This document shows positions 42,339-52,675 of a stretch of 64,000 bases of DNA, one piece after another. Both the position numbers and the translations under genes were made by a program. The notes under the pieces were generated by a model. That model was not told the DNA's origin. It did no database searches and saw nothing but the letters and a program-made list of their open reading frames with translations. Origin of the DNA: Carnegiea gigantea (taxonomy: Eukaryota; Streptophyta; Magnoliopsida; Caryophyllales; Cactaceae); the NCBI GenBank assembly GCA_029747015.1, contig JAKOGI010000367.1:124001-188000 (forward strand). The letters are read 5' to 3'. Position 1 is the first letter of the stretch, and every line of letters starts with the position of its first letter.

Positions 42339-44195
42339 TCAGATGGAAGAAGAAGCAGGAGAGGAGAATTTTGCCATGAGGGCAGAGATGGCACTCAGAA
42401 GATCCTCATGAAGTTTGGCGTTAAGCTCCTTTTCTTCTGTGAGTGCCCTCTTCATGTCTGCAATTTCTCCCTTCAGGGAGAGGTAGTCCGGTAAGAGAGT
42501 GTTTAGGGTGGGAGTATTAGAGGTTAAGGCCTCACTGGGAATAGGGCGGAGAGGTGTTTGGACCCCCTGTTCTGAGCTGGCACTCCTACCTTTCTTCACA
42601 TGAAAGCCACACCCAATCAAAGTACTACCTCCTATTTCATCAGTGATTTGAAGGCTCACTCTCTTTTGTAGGGGAATCCCCAACTGGTTAAACACAGACG
42701 TCAGTAGGAGCCCATACCCCATGCCATGATCCTTGGATGTGTTAGCAATGCATCCAATGTGGCTGATCCTAATCGCAGGTAAGTTGATTTTCTCGCCCCG
42801 ATCCAAAAAATCAGTAAGGCATAGGTCTATAGGATCAGCCAAATTTCGTCCCTGACCCCGGGGAATGATATTCTTGATTATAAACCAAAATAACAAGCGA
42901 TGTAAAAGTATCATTTCCCCCTTACATATAGATCTGGACTTGGTTAGTTGGGGGTTTTGGGCTAGGTTCCGGGTCAGCTCTAGTAGTCTCTCCTCACCCA
43001 ACACATTCTTGTCCTCACAGACTTATACATCAAAACCATCAGATGTCACTCCAAGCATCTCACCGAGGTCAGCAGCATCAAATCGAATCCTATGCCCACC
43101 ATCTGTGCTTGTCACCACCCCATTGGCGACCACACAGTCGGCATAAAACTCAGCCAACTCAGGAATAGAACACCCTCTCTGAGTGTTAGTAAACAAATCC
43201 AACCACCCTTGACTTTTTAATTTCTCTAGGAACACCTCAAGCCCCTGTTCCTAGAAATAAGCTACCTTAACTACCTTCCCTCGGACTACAGATTTCTAAA
43301 GGAAGTGTTGGTACCTTTCAGGGAGTGTCATGCTCTTTTTAGCTTTCTTTCTTCTGAATTTAGGACACTCTTCCACCTGTTCGGACGACTGTTCTGGGAC
43401 TTCCCTTTTAGGAGCAAGGTCCTTGGAGGGAACAGGTCTGGGAGGTGTTTTGGCTGGTGCTTTGAGGGGTGTTTGGAGAGGTGTTTTTCGAACTGTTTTC
43501 TTCTTTGTAGCAGGGCTGTCTACTGTATCTTTTAGTAGTGGCAAAACAAGGGTAGGACCCAAACTTCTTGTTTGACTTCGATACAGTAGAGTATTGAGAG
43601 GGACATTAGGTGTAGTGGTGGTCTTTCTTTGGGGTTTGATGCCTGGTTTGAGGGCTAATTAAGGAGTGGTTTTCACGGTTTTTTTGAACCGTATAATCAG
43701 TTTATCATCATCACTGTCTTCAGTGAAAACACTAGTAGGAATAGGTTCCTCAGCACCCATCCCAACCCCCAAATCATCATCACTGTCTTCAGTGAAAACA
43801 CTAGTGGGAATAGGTTCTTCAGCACCCATCCCAACCCCCAAATTACTTGGACTTTTGACTGACTCTGTCGAAATTTCCCCTGTCATCAATTCAATTCTGG
43901 GCAGTTTATAGACAACCAGTTCCCACCCAGTAATTGGGTGCAGGGTGGGAATTGTTGTAGGGTTTAGACCAACAGACCTCACATCCAGACTCCTCAAGAA
44001 CCCATATACTGAAGAAGGTATAGAGTAAGTGGGAGAGGGAGAAAGGTCCATACCTGAAGAAATTCCACTCGATGGGGCCGCTACAACAGTGCTCAACCAA
44101 TTCCTGCTTCTTTTACCTGACACTCGACTCTGAAGTGAGCGTGGACACCTGGTCTTTCTTCCAGTCAAGGCTGAGCCACCATAAGTTCTTGCCAT
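42339..44195 (-). pseudogene. Post-pol ORF of the SIRE-like element (putative plant transposon protein type), four stops
   Basis: One minus-strand frame of about 619 codons from the ATG at 44195 to the stop at 42339, interrupted in frame near 43659, 43296, 43250 and 43023. Order: basic N-terminus (MARTYGG), Ser/Pro region, a 23-residue acidic unit present twice (see 43704-43841), a Lys/Pro/Thr-rich spacer (KTPLQTPLKAPAKTPPRP), then a globular part with FLEKLKSQGWLDLF, LAEFYADCVV, LLHRLLFWFIIKNIIPRGQG and IGCIANTSKDHGMGYGLLLT, and a C-terminal Glu/Lys heptad stretch (EIADMKRALTEEKELNAKLH). I recognise the globular part as the domain annotated 'putative plant transposon protein' in many plant genomes; its function is unknown. 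SIRE elements carry an env-like ORF at this place, but I see no signal peptide or membrane span. Confidence 0.75.
43704..43841 (-). repeat. 69-bp tandem duplication inside the post-pol ORF
   Basis: Two head-to-tail copies, 43704-43772 and 43773-43841, with two or three differences, adding 23 codons in frame (units read LGVGMGAEEPIPTS...EDSDDD). The frame is preserved, so it arose as an in-frame duplication. Confidence 0.92.
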
Positions 44196-44618
44196 TGGAA
44201 AGTTTGAGAAGAAAGATTTTAGGGTTTAGGGTTTTGGAAAGGAAGAGAGGTAGCGATTTCCGATCATGTGAAGGGAAAAAGAAGAGGAAGATGTCGGGTT
44301 TGGAGAGAGAATGTAGAGGAGGGAGTAGGCGGATGGGCTTTAAATGGAAAGCTTAGTTTCTACTTACCTTGCTACCGCGCAACTTATCTGGTGAATTTAC
44401 AAATAGCGGTTGGGTCTGTTCCAGGACCTTGTTCTGACTGCTAAATGTTCAATGTCTCAGGACAATAAGGGCAATATCATTAGGCCTCAATGAGTACCAG
44501 CACGTTACGTTTCACACATATGCCAGTAAAAGCATAAAAATTGAATGCATCCACTGTAACAATTTATTTGGCCTAAAAACCCTTCACTAGGCAATCATTG
44601 GGGTATAAACAAGCATGC

Positions 44619-45180
44619 TCAAATCTTTGTAATTAAACCCAATTTAAGTCTATTCCTCTCAAACTGCTCTTTACTTAGTGCCTTGGTAAATATATAAGCA
44701 ATTTCTCTATCAGTGGCACAAAAATTCATTAAAATTAAGCCCTTTTCAACATTGTCTCTCAAAAAATGATGACGTATGTCAATATGTTTAGTCCTTTTGT
44801 GTTGACATGGGTTTTTGGCAATGTTAATTGCACTTGTGTTATTACAAAAAAATAGAAATGCATCCAGTGTCAACACAAAAGTCCTTCATTTGCTGTCGTA
44901 TTCACAACAGTTGAGCACAACAAGAAGTAGCTGCCACATACTCGGCTTCTACTGTGGACATGGCAACAGAGTGTTGTTTCTTGGTTGCCCAAGAGACCAA
45001 ACAAGGCCCAAGGAAATGAGCCATACTTGAGGTGCTTTTTCTATCAACCAAGAATCCAGCATAATCAGCATCTGCACACCCAATGAGATCAAAATTGCAC
45101 CCTCGAGGATACCATAAAGCTAAGTCCGAGGTGTATTTTAAACATCTCAAAATTCATTTTACAACTTTCAAATGTGTTTC
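44619..45180 (-). pseudogene. Copia RNase H
   Basis: Pieces 45150-44902 (LIGCADADYAGFLVDRKSTS, FLGPCLVSWATKKQHSVAMS, TVEAEYVAATSCCAQLL) and 44876-44619 (FCNNTSAINIAKNPCQHKRT, KHIDIRHHFLRDNVEKG, ATDREIAYIFTKALSKEQFE) cover the whole domain with its Asp, Glu and Asp residues. A single shift/stop region near 44880-44900 separates them. The stop after LGLITKI is the end of pol. Confidence 0.92.
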
Positions 45181-46230
45181 TCTAGGATTTAACTAAAAAC
45201 GGGCACACAAACCAACACTGAAAACAATATCAGGTCTACTAGCGGTTAGGTATAGAAGCGACCCTATCATGCTCTTATAGGATTTCTCCTCAACTGAAGG
45301 GCTCCCATCATCCACAACTAATCTGGTTGAAGGAGAGATAAGTATGTCTATGGGCTTAGCCGATTCCATTCCACACCGCTTAATTAACTCCTTGACATAT
45401 TTTTATTGATGTATCATATTTCCGTTTGAGGTTTGCTTGATTTACAAGCCTAAGAAAAAATTAAGCTCGCCCATCATGCTCATCTCAAGCTCACTCTTCA
45501 TCAAATCTGAAAATTCGTCACATAAATCATTGTTGGTTGCACTAAATATAATGTCATCGACATGTACTTGGATAATCAACAAATGTTCCCCCTTTGATTT
45601 GAGAAACAAGGTATTATCAACCTTGCCCCTTTGAAAACCATTATCAATTACAAATTTTGACAAGCATTCATACCAAGCTCTAGGAGCTTGTTTTAAACCA
45701 TAAAGAGCTTTGTCAAGTTTAAACACATGGTTAGGGAAATCATGATTTTCAAAACCAGGGGGTTAGCATACAAACACCTCCTTCTTAAGGTATACGTTGA
45801 GGAATGAACTTTTGACATCCATTTGGTATAACTTGAACTCCATGTGGGCTACAAAGGCCACCAAGATCCGGATAGCCTTGATCCTTGCAACAGGTGCAAA
45901 TGTTTCCTTATGGTCGATCCCTTCCTGTTGGTTATAGCCCTGAACCAACAACTTAGCCTTGTTCCTAGTGATTGTTCCAAACTCACCAAATTTGTTCTTG
46001 AACACCCACTTGGTACCAATTATCGATCTGTCTTTAGGCCGTGGTTCAAGGTGTCAAACCTTATTCTTTTCAAACTGATGAAGCTCTTCTTGCATGACAG
46101 TAACCCAGTCAAAATCTGCAAGAGCTTCATGAACATTCTTTGGCTTAATGTTAGATAAGAAGGCATAGAAAGTACAAAAGTTTCTGACTTTAGACCTAGT
46201 TTGCACCCCTATGTTAATATCAGATATAAT
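45181..46230 (-). pseudogene. Copia reverse transcriptase
   Basis: Piece 46005-45763: [52 protein letters not shown]. Piece 45726-45442: FKLDKALYGLKQAPRAWYEC, LIIQVHVDDIIFSATN (catalytic Asp pair present, usual Tyr is His) and MMGELNFFLGL. The rest (45180-45440) holds IHQKYVKELIKR- and GSLLYLTASRPDI-type text with stops. Domain complete but interrupted at least four times. Confidence 0.92.
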
Positions 46231-47395
46231 CTGATCAAGAGAGTGCGAGCTCTAGTGCTTCCAGGGCTGTGGAGCAAATGAATCTATAGACATGTTTTCC
46301 AATTTTTCCTAAACACTTGATGAAATAGGTTCTAGATCTATTTTGTAGCCCGTTCCCACAACTGTTCGGGAAGGATCTGGTTGAGTGGGTCGATTCTGTC
46401 TCAAATCAGGTTCAGCAAAGCTTCCCCCTGACTGGCTTGCTCCCTACCCACCGTTCATATTTCCAGATCCAGGATTTGTTTCACCTTCAAGAGACTTACT
46501 GTTATCCACCATGGAGTTTTGAGTGAGCGTGAGGCCTTTTCTTACAAGACCAGTTCGAACTCTTCATCCTGCATATCATGCTCAATCATTGAGTCAGTTT
46601 CATCAAACAATATATGCACACTCTCCTCAACACACAAGGTTCTTTCGTTAAACACTTTGTATGCCTTACTGTGTGAGGAATACCCTAAGAATATGGCTTC
46701 ATCACTTTTAGGGTCGAACTTTCCCAAGGGTTCCTTCCCATTATTCTCCACATAGCATTTATAACCAAACACCCTTAGGTGCATAATATTGAGTTTTTGT
46801 CCCTTGAAAAGTTCATAAGGAGTCTTGTTAAGTATGGGTCTAATCATGCATCTATTAATAATGTAGCACAATGTGTTTAATGCTTCTGCCCAAAAGTTTC
46901 TAGGAAGACCACTAGCGACTAGCATAGTCCCAGTCATGTTTTCTAGAGTACGATTTTTACGCTCTACCACCCTGTTCTGTTAGGGTGTTCTAGGGGCAGA
47001 AAAATTGTGATCTACACCGTGTTCATTACAATAATCAATGAAGCTCGAGTTTTCAAATTCTTTGCTATGGTCAGACCTAAGACTTACCAATGAGTGTCCT
47101 ACTCTCTTTTCAATTTTCTTGAGAAGCACAAGAAAGTTCTCAAATGATTTATCTTTCGATGCCAAAAATAAGGTCCAAGTGAAATGAGAGTAATCATCCA
47201 CTATAACAAACACATACCTCTTCCCACCTCTACTTGTGATCCTCATACGACCACATAAGTCAAGATGCAGTAGTTCAAGAGGTCGGGAACTGCTAACACA
47301 TTTCTTTGACTTGAAAGAAGTCCTAACCTATTTTCCTCTGGCACAAGCGTCGCACACCTTGTCATCATTGTACTTGATGGAAGGTAGTCCGACTA
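46231..47395 (-). pseudogene. Copia integrase
   Basis: Piece 47246-46980: YVFVIVDDYSHFTWTLFLAS (first Asp), VSLRSDHSKEFENSSF (second Asp), then a stop in the glutamine/asparagine-rich lead to the Glu motif. Piece 46970-46542 begins VERKNRTLENMTGTM (Glu), with NFWAEALNTLCYIINRC, TPYELFKGQKLNIMHLRVFG and EAIFLGYSSHSKAYKVFN. The zinc finger lies at about 47250-47470. Confidence 0.92.
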
Positions 47396-47872
47396 CTAGG
47401 TTCTTAGAAAAAGTTTGTTCGAAAGAGAAAGGTTTGCATGACCTAGCCTCTTGTGCCAAAGCATAACATCTTCATCAAGAGCACTTAAACAAGTCAAATG
47501 ACTCTGGGGAAGTGAAAGGACACACACTTTATACACATTGTTGTGTCGCTTCCCCCTCAACACAGCACTACCAGAATTGACATTGGTAATCAAGCATTGA
47601 TCTGAAGAAAACTCAACGTGATTACCTCTATCACACAATTGAGATGCACTTAGCAAATTATGTTGTAAACCATCAATCAAGTGCACATTATCGATAGAGT
47701 AAGAGAGTGACTTACCTATCTTACCTACACCAATAATTTTTCCAGACTTGCCGTTGCCAAATGCCACTCTTCCTCCATCAAAGGCTGTAAGTGAGAGGAA
47801 GTTTAATCTATCTCCTATAATGTGCCTCGAGCAACCACTATCCAAGAACCATAGTTGGTTGCCTCCTCTCAC
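47396..47872 (-). pseudogene. Copia protease and GAG-pre-integrase domain
   Basis: Open for 158 codons. LWFLDSGCSRHIIGDRLNFL is the copia protease active site (DSGCS/DSGAS type, intact Asp). VAFGNGKSGKIIGVGKIG and HNLLSASQLCDRG follow. VMLWHKRLGHANLSLSNKLF is the pre-integrase zinc-binding start (H...H). The apparent Met start is internal to the polyprotein. Confidence 0.9.
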
Positions 47873-47889
47873 TTTAGCCTACAAAACAA

Positions 47890-48126
47890 CTAAGTGTTAG
47901 TTTTGGGAACCCAGATCCACTTGGGTCCTGTTTTCTTTGACATAGAGATTAACTCATCTTTTCTAATCCATATTTGCTTAACATACATTGAGTTTCTCTC
48001 CGCTGCCCTTTTTCTCAAGGACCAAGCATATCGATGACGGCCAATCTTACCGCAATGAAAACAGATTATATTTTCTGGAAGTCTAACATATTTTTTGTTT
48101 GCTGCTTTAGTGGCATGCCTACTCAC
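47890..48126 (-). pseudogene. Second zinc knuckle and basic linker before protease (copia)
   Basis: Contains IICFHCGKIGRHRYAWSLRK: a CxxCxxxxH knuckle whose final Cys is replaced by Ala/Trp context. WVPKTNT precedes the protease. In SIRE-type polyproteins a knuckle occupies this position at the end of gag. Confidence 0.75.
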
Positions 48127-48178
48127 AAATCCTAGTCCCTTTTTATTACGACTATGGTGAGCGTTTAACCAATTAAGT

Positions 48179-48720
48179 GCTTCTAAGAAACTGTTCTAAT
48201 GCCTCTTCTGAACAAGGTCAGATTCGACCTTATGGAGCTTTACAAGCAACTGACTGTTTTTATTTAACAGGGCTTCTATCCTAAGTGTTTCTAAGGAACT
48301 GTTCCTGTGCCTGTTCTGAACGAGGTCAGATTCAACTTTATGAATCTTTTCAAGCAACTGATTGTTTTCACTCACCAATAATTCTATCTTAAGCTCCAGT
48401 TCTCGGAACTCTCCTTATGGCTTTGAGAGATCAGTGTTAAACACTTCTTCACTCTTCTTCATTAGTTCTTTTAACATGTCGACGTCCCTACTTAAAGCAA
48501 AAGTTTTTTTATCTTGTTCAGACGTGAAAATCTCATTTGCTTGCTCAAGTTCTTGTATGGTTTTTTCAAGCATTCGGACTTCCCTTTTTAACTTGGAATA
48601 AGTATCTTTAAGCATACAATTCTCAGTGCTTATTGCCTTATATTCATCTATTAAGGAAAACAATAATTTCAGAATTTTTGCTTTGTTAAAACCACGTACC
48701 TTTTCCTTGAATTGGGACAT
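48179..48720 (-). pseudogene. Coiled-coil spacer of the copia gag region, with 108-bp tandem repeats
   Basis: Piece 48720-48415 is a heptad-rich helix (KAKILKLLFSLIDEYKAIST, LEKTIQELEQANEIF). Piece 48378-48196 continues it and consists of two copies of a 36-residue unit (HKVESDLVQNRH... / HKVESDLVQKRH); DNA copies are spaced exactly 108 bp (for example TTCTAAG at 48181 and 48289). Presumably a self-association segment of gag. The stop near 48412 breaks the frame. Confidence 0.8.
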
Positions 48721-48859
48721 GCTGTCGTTCGATTCTGAGTCAGCTTCGGATTCGCTTCTGGCTATGAGCGCCAGTGCAGCAGCTTCATCTTGGGAGCTAT
48801 CCTCTTCTTCTGAAGTATCGCCTCATGCTGCCACCATAGCTTTAGTGAACTGCTTAGCA

Positions 48860-49819
48860 GACTACTAAGCTGTGGCTTCTTTCCGCGATTTCGAAACTGT
48901 TCTGACACCTGTTCTTCCTTCTGCATGGGGCAATATTTTACAATGTGGTCACGCTTTCCACATCTGAAACACCCAGAGGCTCGGTCTTGGTCGTTGTCCT
49001 CGCTTTGCTGGTACTCCCCTTCTTGATGCTCTTTCCAACCTTCTTGAAGATTTTCTTGAACTTACGAGTTACCAAGGCCATTTCTTCCTCATTCAAGTCT
49101 GAGTTATCACTTCCCATGGCCTTTAGGGCAAGGCCTCAATCTTTCTTTATTTCCTCTTTCATCGGGGAGTTTTTCCTTAACTTGTAAGTTTGAAGATTCC
49201 CAATGAGCTCATCCAAAGAGATTTCATCCATCTTCTTTGCTTCCTAGATGGTTGTAACTTTCGTTTCCCACGAATGAGGTAAAAATCATAGGATCTTCCT
49301 TACCAATTCCTCGATGATAAAAGATTTTCCCAAGGATTTCAACTCATTAGTGATGTGGGTAAAACGTGTATACATATCCATCACTGTCTCTTTGTCACGC
49401 ATTTGGAACAGTTCATACTTTCTCATCAGCAGCTCAATCCTGGACTGTTTGACTTGGTTGGCTCCTTTATGAGCCACGCAAAGAGCATTCCATATCTCCT
49501 TTGCTGATTCACACTCTGAGATATGAGTGTACTCGTCCGGTCCAAGGCTAAAGTATAGCAATTTCTTGGCCCTTGCGTTTTCCTCCAGTTTCTTGAAGTC
49601 ATCTGAGTCAAACCCATTTGACTTCTTAGGAACTGTTTTGCGATCTTCCGTGGTTTTTATTAGAATGTAAGGACCATTCTCAATGATCATCCATAGCTCA
49701 TAATCATCAGCTTGAATGTAACTTTCCATGCGGTTTTTCCACCAATTGTATTGTTGCCCATTAAAGTATGGTGGTCGAGTTACAGATTAACCCTCTAAGA
49801 TTCCTTGCGGTGCACTCAT
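48860..49819 (-). pseudogene. Copia gag (UBN2-type) with zinc knuckle
   Basis: I take the ATG at 49819 (MSAPQ) as start because it lies 3' of the primer site and in frame with the 147-codon open piece 49729-49286; one TAA lies between them. The core reads YELWMIIENGPY, EENARAKKLLYFSLGPDEYT, AKEIWNALCVAHKGANQVKQ, LLMRKYELFQMRDKETVMDM. Downstream pieces give DEISLDELIGNLQTYKLRK and ASGCFRCGKRDHIVKYCPMQ (CxxCxxxxHxxxxC knuckle at about 48925-48985). Confidence 0.9.
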
Positions 49820-49859
49820 CTTTTCAGGATCTCTCAATGTGTTAGCCTAGGTGTGAGAA

Positions 49860-49877
49860 CTCTGCTCTGATACCACT
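49860..49877 (-). other. Primer binding site, initiator tRNA-Met type (copia)
   Basis: On the minus strand, the bases after the 5' LTR read AGTGGTATCAGAGCAGAG, containing TGGTATCAGAGC, complementary to the 3' end of initiator tRNA-Met. It marks the 5' LTR as the right-hand copy. Confidence 0.92.
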
Positions 49878-51255
49878 TGTTAGATTTACTCACACAAGGA
49901 CACAAGAGGGGAGTGAATTGTGTCCACCAGTTTTTTTCGTTTTTCTCAAAACACTCGTCAGAACTGTTTAGAACGTGTGTTTGCAGTAAAGTAGAAACAA
50001 GTATAATTATGGAAACAGTAAATTGAGACACAATATTTTTACGTGGAAAACCACCTCTGGCCCAACTGAGATGTAAAAACCACGACCTGCCACAGTAGGA
50101 TTTTAGCAACTCTTTCACTAAACGGGCTGAACACATTACAACCGTAACGCACGTAACTTAGTCTACCCTAGACTCTCATTACAAACACACATCCAAAGTC
50201 TCCTAAGACTTTAGATAGATACTCACGGACACAACGTCCACACGTCCCCTACAGACACAACGTCCAACGTCTACCAAGACTTGGACAACCTCTTATCATG
50301 ATGAAAAAGAGATAAAGAACACCTTACTTGAATGCTTCTAAATAAGCTGAGTGTAAGGTACAATACAACTCCTATTATGCCAATGATGAAGACTCGATTA
50401 AGCACTCTTTTGAAGGTTTTTCTTACAGAAAAATTCAGACTCAGGAAAGCAATTTTAGCACTTGAAAATCGTGAAAAACCTTAAGAAAAGTTGAGGGAAT
50501 TGGCTGCTTAAATATTAGAATAAGTATGCTTGCCATCCAAGGATGAGAGCAATCTCCATTTTTCTTAGCCCTTCCCTAATCTGAGAGTTACCAATCTTCC
50601 TTATAGGATAGGATCAAATATTTAGAGCATATATTTTTTTTCTTAGGAGATAACATCAAATATTTAGGAAAGATATTTTTTCTTTAAGCAAGATAGGATT
50701 AAACCCCACCAAATATTCGGAAAATATTTTCTCTTTTAAACAAGGGAAGAAATAGTTTTAGATTTTGACTGACATAAATTAATTCCAATTGTTTCCTGAA
50801 AAACGTCAGTCTAAAATCCTTTTAAGAAAAACGTTGAAATTGGAATTTTTATTCCCAGCCTCAAAACACTACAGACCTGGCCTCTTGGACCTGTTCTGAA
50901 ATAGTGTTCTGAGTCATGAAAAACCTTTTAAAGTGAATGCTAAATCAGAGACCTTCTAATTGGCATATTAACAATAATCTAAAAAAATAAAACTAATGCT
51001 AAGCCTAAGACTTTTATTATCAGATGGACTTCTTACACAGGTCCATGCTTTCACTCCCAGAACTGTTCTGAGGGAGTGTTCTCAAATTCGTGAGCATGTT
51101 ATCAACTTTGATGCTCTATGCTCATTCGAACTGCTCCATGTAGTTTCCGGATCCTGTCTTAGCATACAATTCAAGCACAACACATAACTCATAGCATATT
51201 GACTAGGTCATTTGGATTATCATCATCAAAACCTTATACATTAATTGGGTCAACA
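49878..51255 (-). repeat. Right LTR of the copia element (5' in element orientation)
   Basis: 1378 bp, same ends as the left copy. Contains the promoter by position. Differences from the left LTR are mostly transitions. Confidence 0.95.
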
Positions 51256-51260
51256 ACTTG
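51256..51260. repeat. Target site duplication ACTTG, right copy (copia)
   Basis: Identical to 40467-40471. Confidence 0.95.
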
Positions 51261-51599
51261 CAAGCCCTTACCTTGGTTCAACCATTGAATGCAGTAGGGT
51301 GGGGATAAATTGAAGTTTGCAAGCCCAACTTCTTAAGTAAAGTTGCTGAAGCCACATTAGAATAGCTCCCACTATCAATAATTAGTAAGCAGACTTTTCC
51401 CTAAATGGTGCACCTGCTATGGAATACATTGTCTCTTTGTTCTTTCTTGGGGTTCCTTTAGACATTAAGGGTTTCCCTGATCACCAATATCTCTCCCTCA
51501 TCTGGTTCAGCCATCACTTCTTCTACCTCTTGTTCCTCCATGAAACAAACTTCTCTTTCATCCTCCACTTCCACCTCCTAGGCAGCTTGGTACTCTGCT
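51261..51599 (-). pseudogene. Protease N-terminal part of the middle gypsy
   Basis: The minus strand shows an acidic linker (EEVMAEPDEGEILVIRETL) and, near 51330-51400, LLIIDSGSYSNVASATLLKK, the protease active-site loop. The continuation is at 40471 and below, across the copia insertion. Confidence 0.8.
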
Positions 51600-52564
51600 A
51601 GGGTAATGACCCTTCTGCTTTGACAATCAGCAGCAAAGTATCCCAAACCATGGCATTTAAAACATCTTATATTGTGGGGGTTTCTTTTGTGGAGTATGGG
51701 TTCTAGGAGCAATCTGAGATGAGGTGGGTTTAGGGGTCATTTAAGGGCTCTCTTTGTTAAAAGTCTAGTTTTTGGGAAAGGGTTAAGGGGGTTCTTTCTG
51801 AATAGGCTTGGACTTTTTTCACTGTTCGACCCTATAGCTAACACACAAACAACCTCAAATGTGGTATACTGTTGTAATTCAACCACATGTGAGTACCTAG
51901 GGTCAAGTTCACTAAGGTACCTCACTATGGTTTGATCTTCAGATTCTTACAAATCACATTTAATCAAGAGTTTCTCAAACTTTCGAGTGTACTCCTCAAT
52001 AGACATGCTTCCTTGAGTTAGATTATGCAACTGAGAGTAATTGTCTTGGAGATAAGAAGGGGTTAAGAACCTATTTTTGAGGTTGGATTTCATTTTTGCC
52101 CATGGTCTAATCTTGCTCTTCCCTTTCTTAGCCCTCTTGGCATAGAGGTTGGTCCACCAGAGAGAAGCATAATTCCTGAGTCTCAAGGCCATAAGTCTGA
52201 CCTTTTTATCTTCTAGAATGTCTTTATAATCAAATACCCTCTCAACTGTGTGTAACCAGTCAAGAAATTCATCTAGATCTAGCCTTCCTTCAAATTCTGG
52301 AACTTCAATCTTGATGTTGAAGCTAGATGACTTGTGTTGGTGCCTCCTGCCTCTCCTTTGCCTTGGTTCTAAATCACTGTCACTAGAGGAAGAAAAGGGT
52401 TGCCTTGACTATCAACCTCCTCCTCATTGGACTGATTAAAAGAGTTGGCTAAGTCCGAATGTAGGGCTCTTCTCTTTTCTTAAGTACTCATTTTGCTTCT
52501 ACATGTACTCATAGTTCTTCATTAAAGCTTCAAACTTCTCTTCCAAGGACATGTCACCACTCAT
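51600..52564 (-). pseudogene. Gag of the middle gypsy
   Basis: ATG at 52564 (MSGDMSLEEKFEALMKNYEY) is in frame with the open piece 52192-51947. Order: coiled N-terminus, Arg-rich stretch, IKIEVPEFEGRLDLDEFLDW, MALRLRNYASLWWTNLYAKR, RFLTPSYLQDNYSQLHNLTQ, EEYTRKFEKLLIKCDL, then RYLSELDPRYSHVVELQQYT (51925 onward) and a knuckle IRCFKCHGLGYFAADC near 51620-51665 in which His is replaced by Phe. Four or more stops. Confidence 0.9.
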
Positions 52565-52658
52565 CTTGCCTATTCTAGATAAGGTTCTTTTGTGGACTTA
52601 GTGCTTGGGTAGAAAGGTCATGTTTTGGTTTCTGGCTTAGGCCTAGGAGGGTAGCCTA

Positions 52659-52671
52659 GGCTCTGATACCA
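52659..52671 (-). other. Primer binding site, initiator tRNA-Met type (middle gypsy)
   Basis: Minus strand TGGTATCAGAGCC, four bases (TATT) after the LTR end ...CATCA. Perfect match to the usual initiator tRNA-Met site. Confidence 0.92.
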
Positions 52672-52675
52672 AATA

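Larger units (their letters stand above)
40472..51255 (-). mobile_element. SIRE-like Ty1/copia retrotransposon with both LTRs, 10.8 kb
   Basis: Two LTRs of ~1.38 kb bound an internal region that reads on the minus strand: primer site, gag with zinc knuckle, coiled-coil spacer, second zinc knuckle, protease, integrase, RT, RNase H (copia order, integrase before RT), then an additional ORF and a polypurine tract. Large size, long LTRs, coiled-coil gag-pol spacer and a post-pol ORF fit the SIRE/Maximus group. By eye the LTRs differ at around one in ten positions over the first 350 bp, so the insertion is old, yet most frames remain readable. It is younger than the gypsy it interrupts. Confidence 0.93.

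Noticed and set aside
43305..43575. Plus-strand frames of 76-81 codons, Gly/Phe-rich
   Set aside because: Antisense of the Lys/Pro/Thr-rich part of the copia post-pol ORF.
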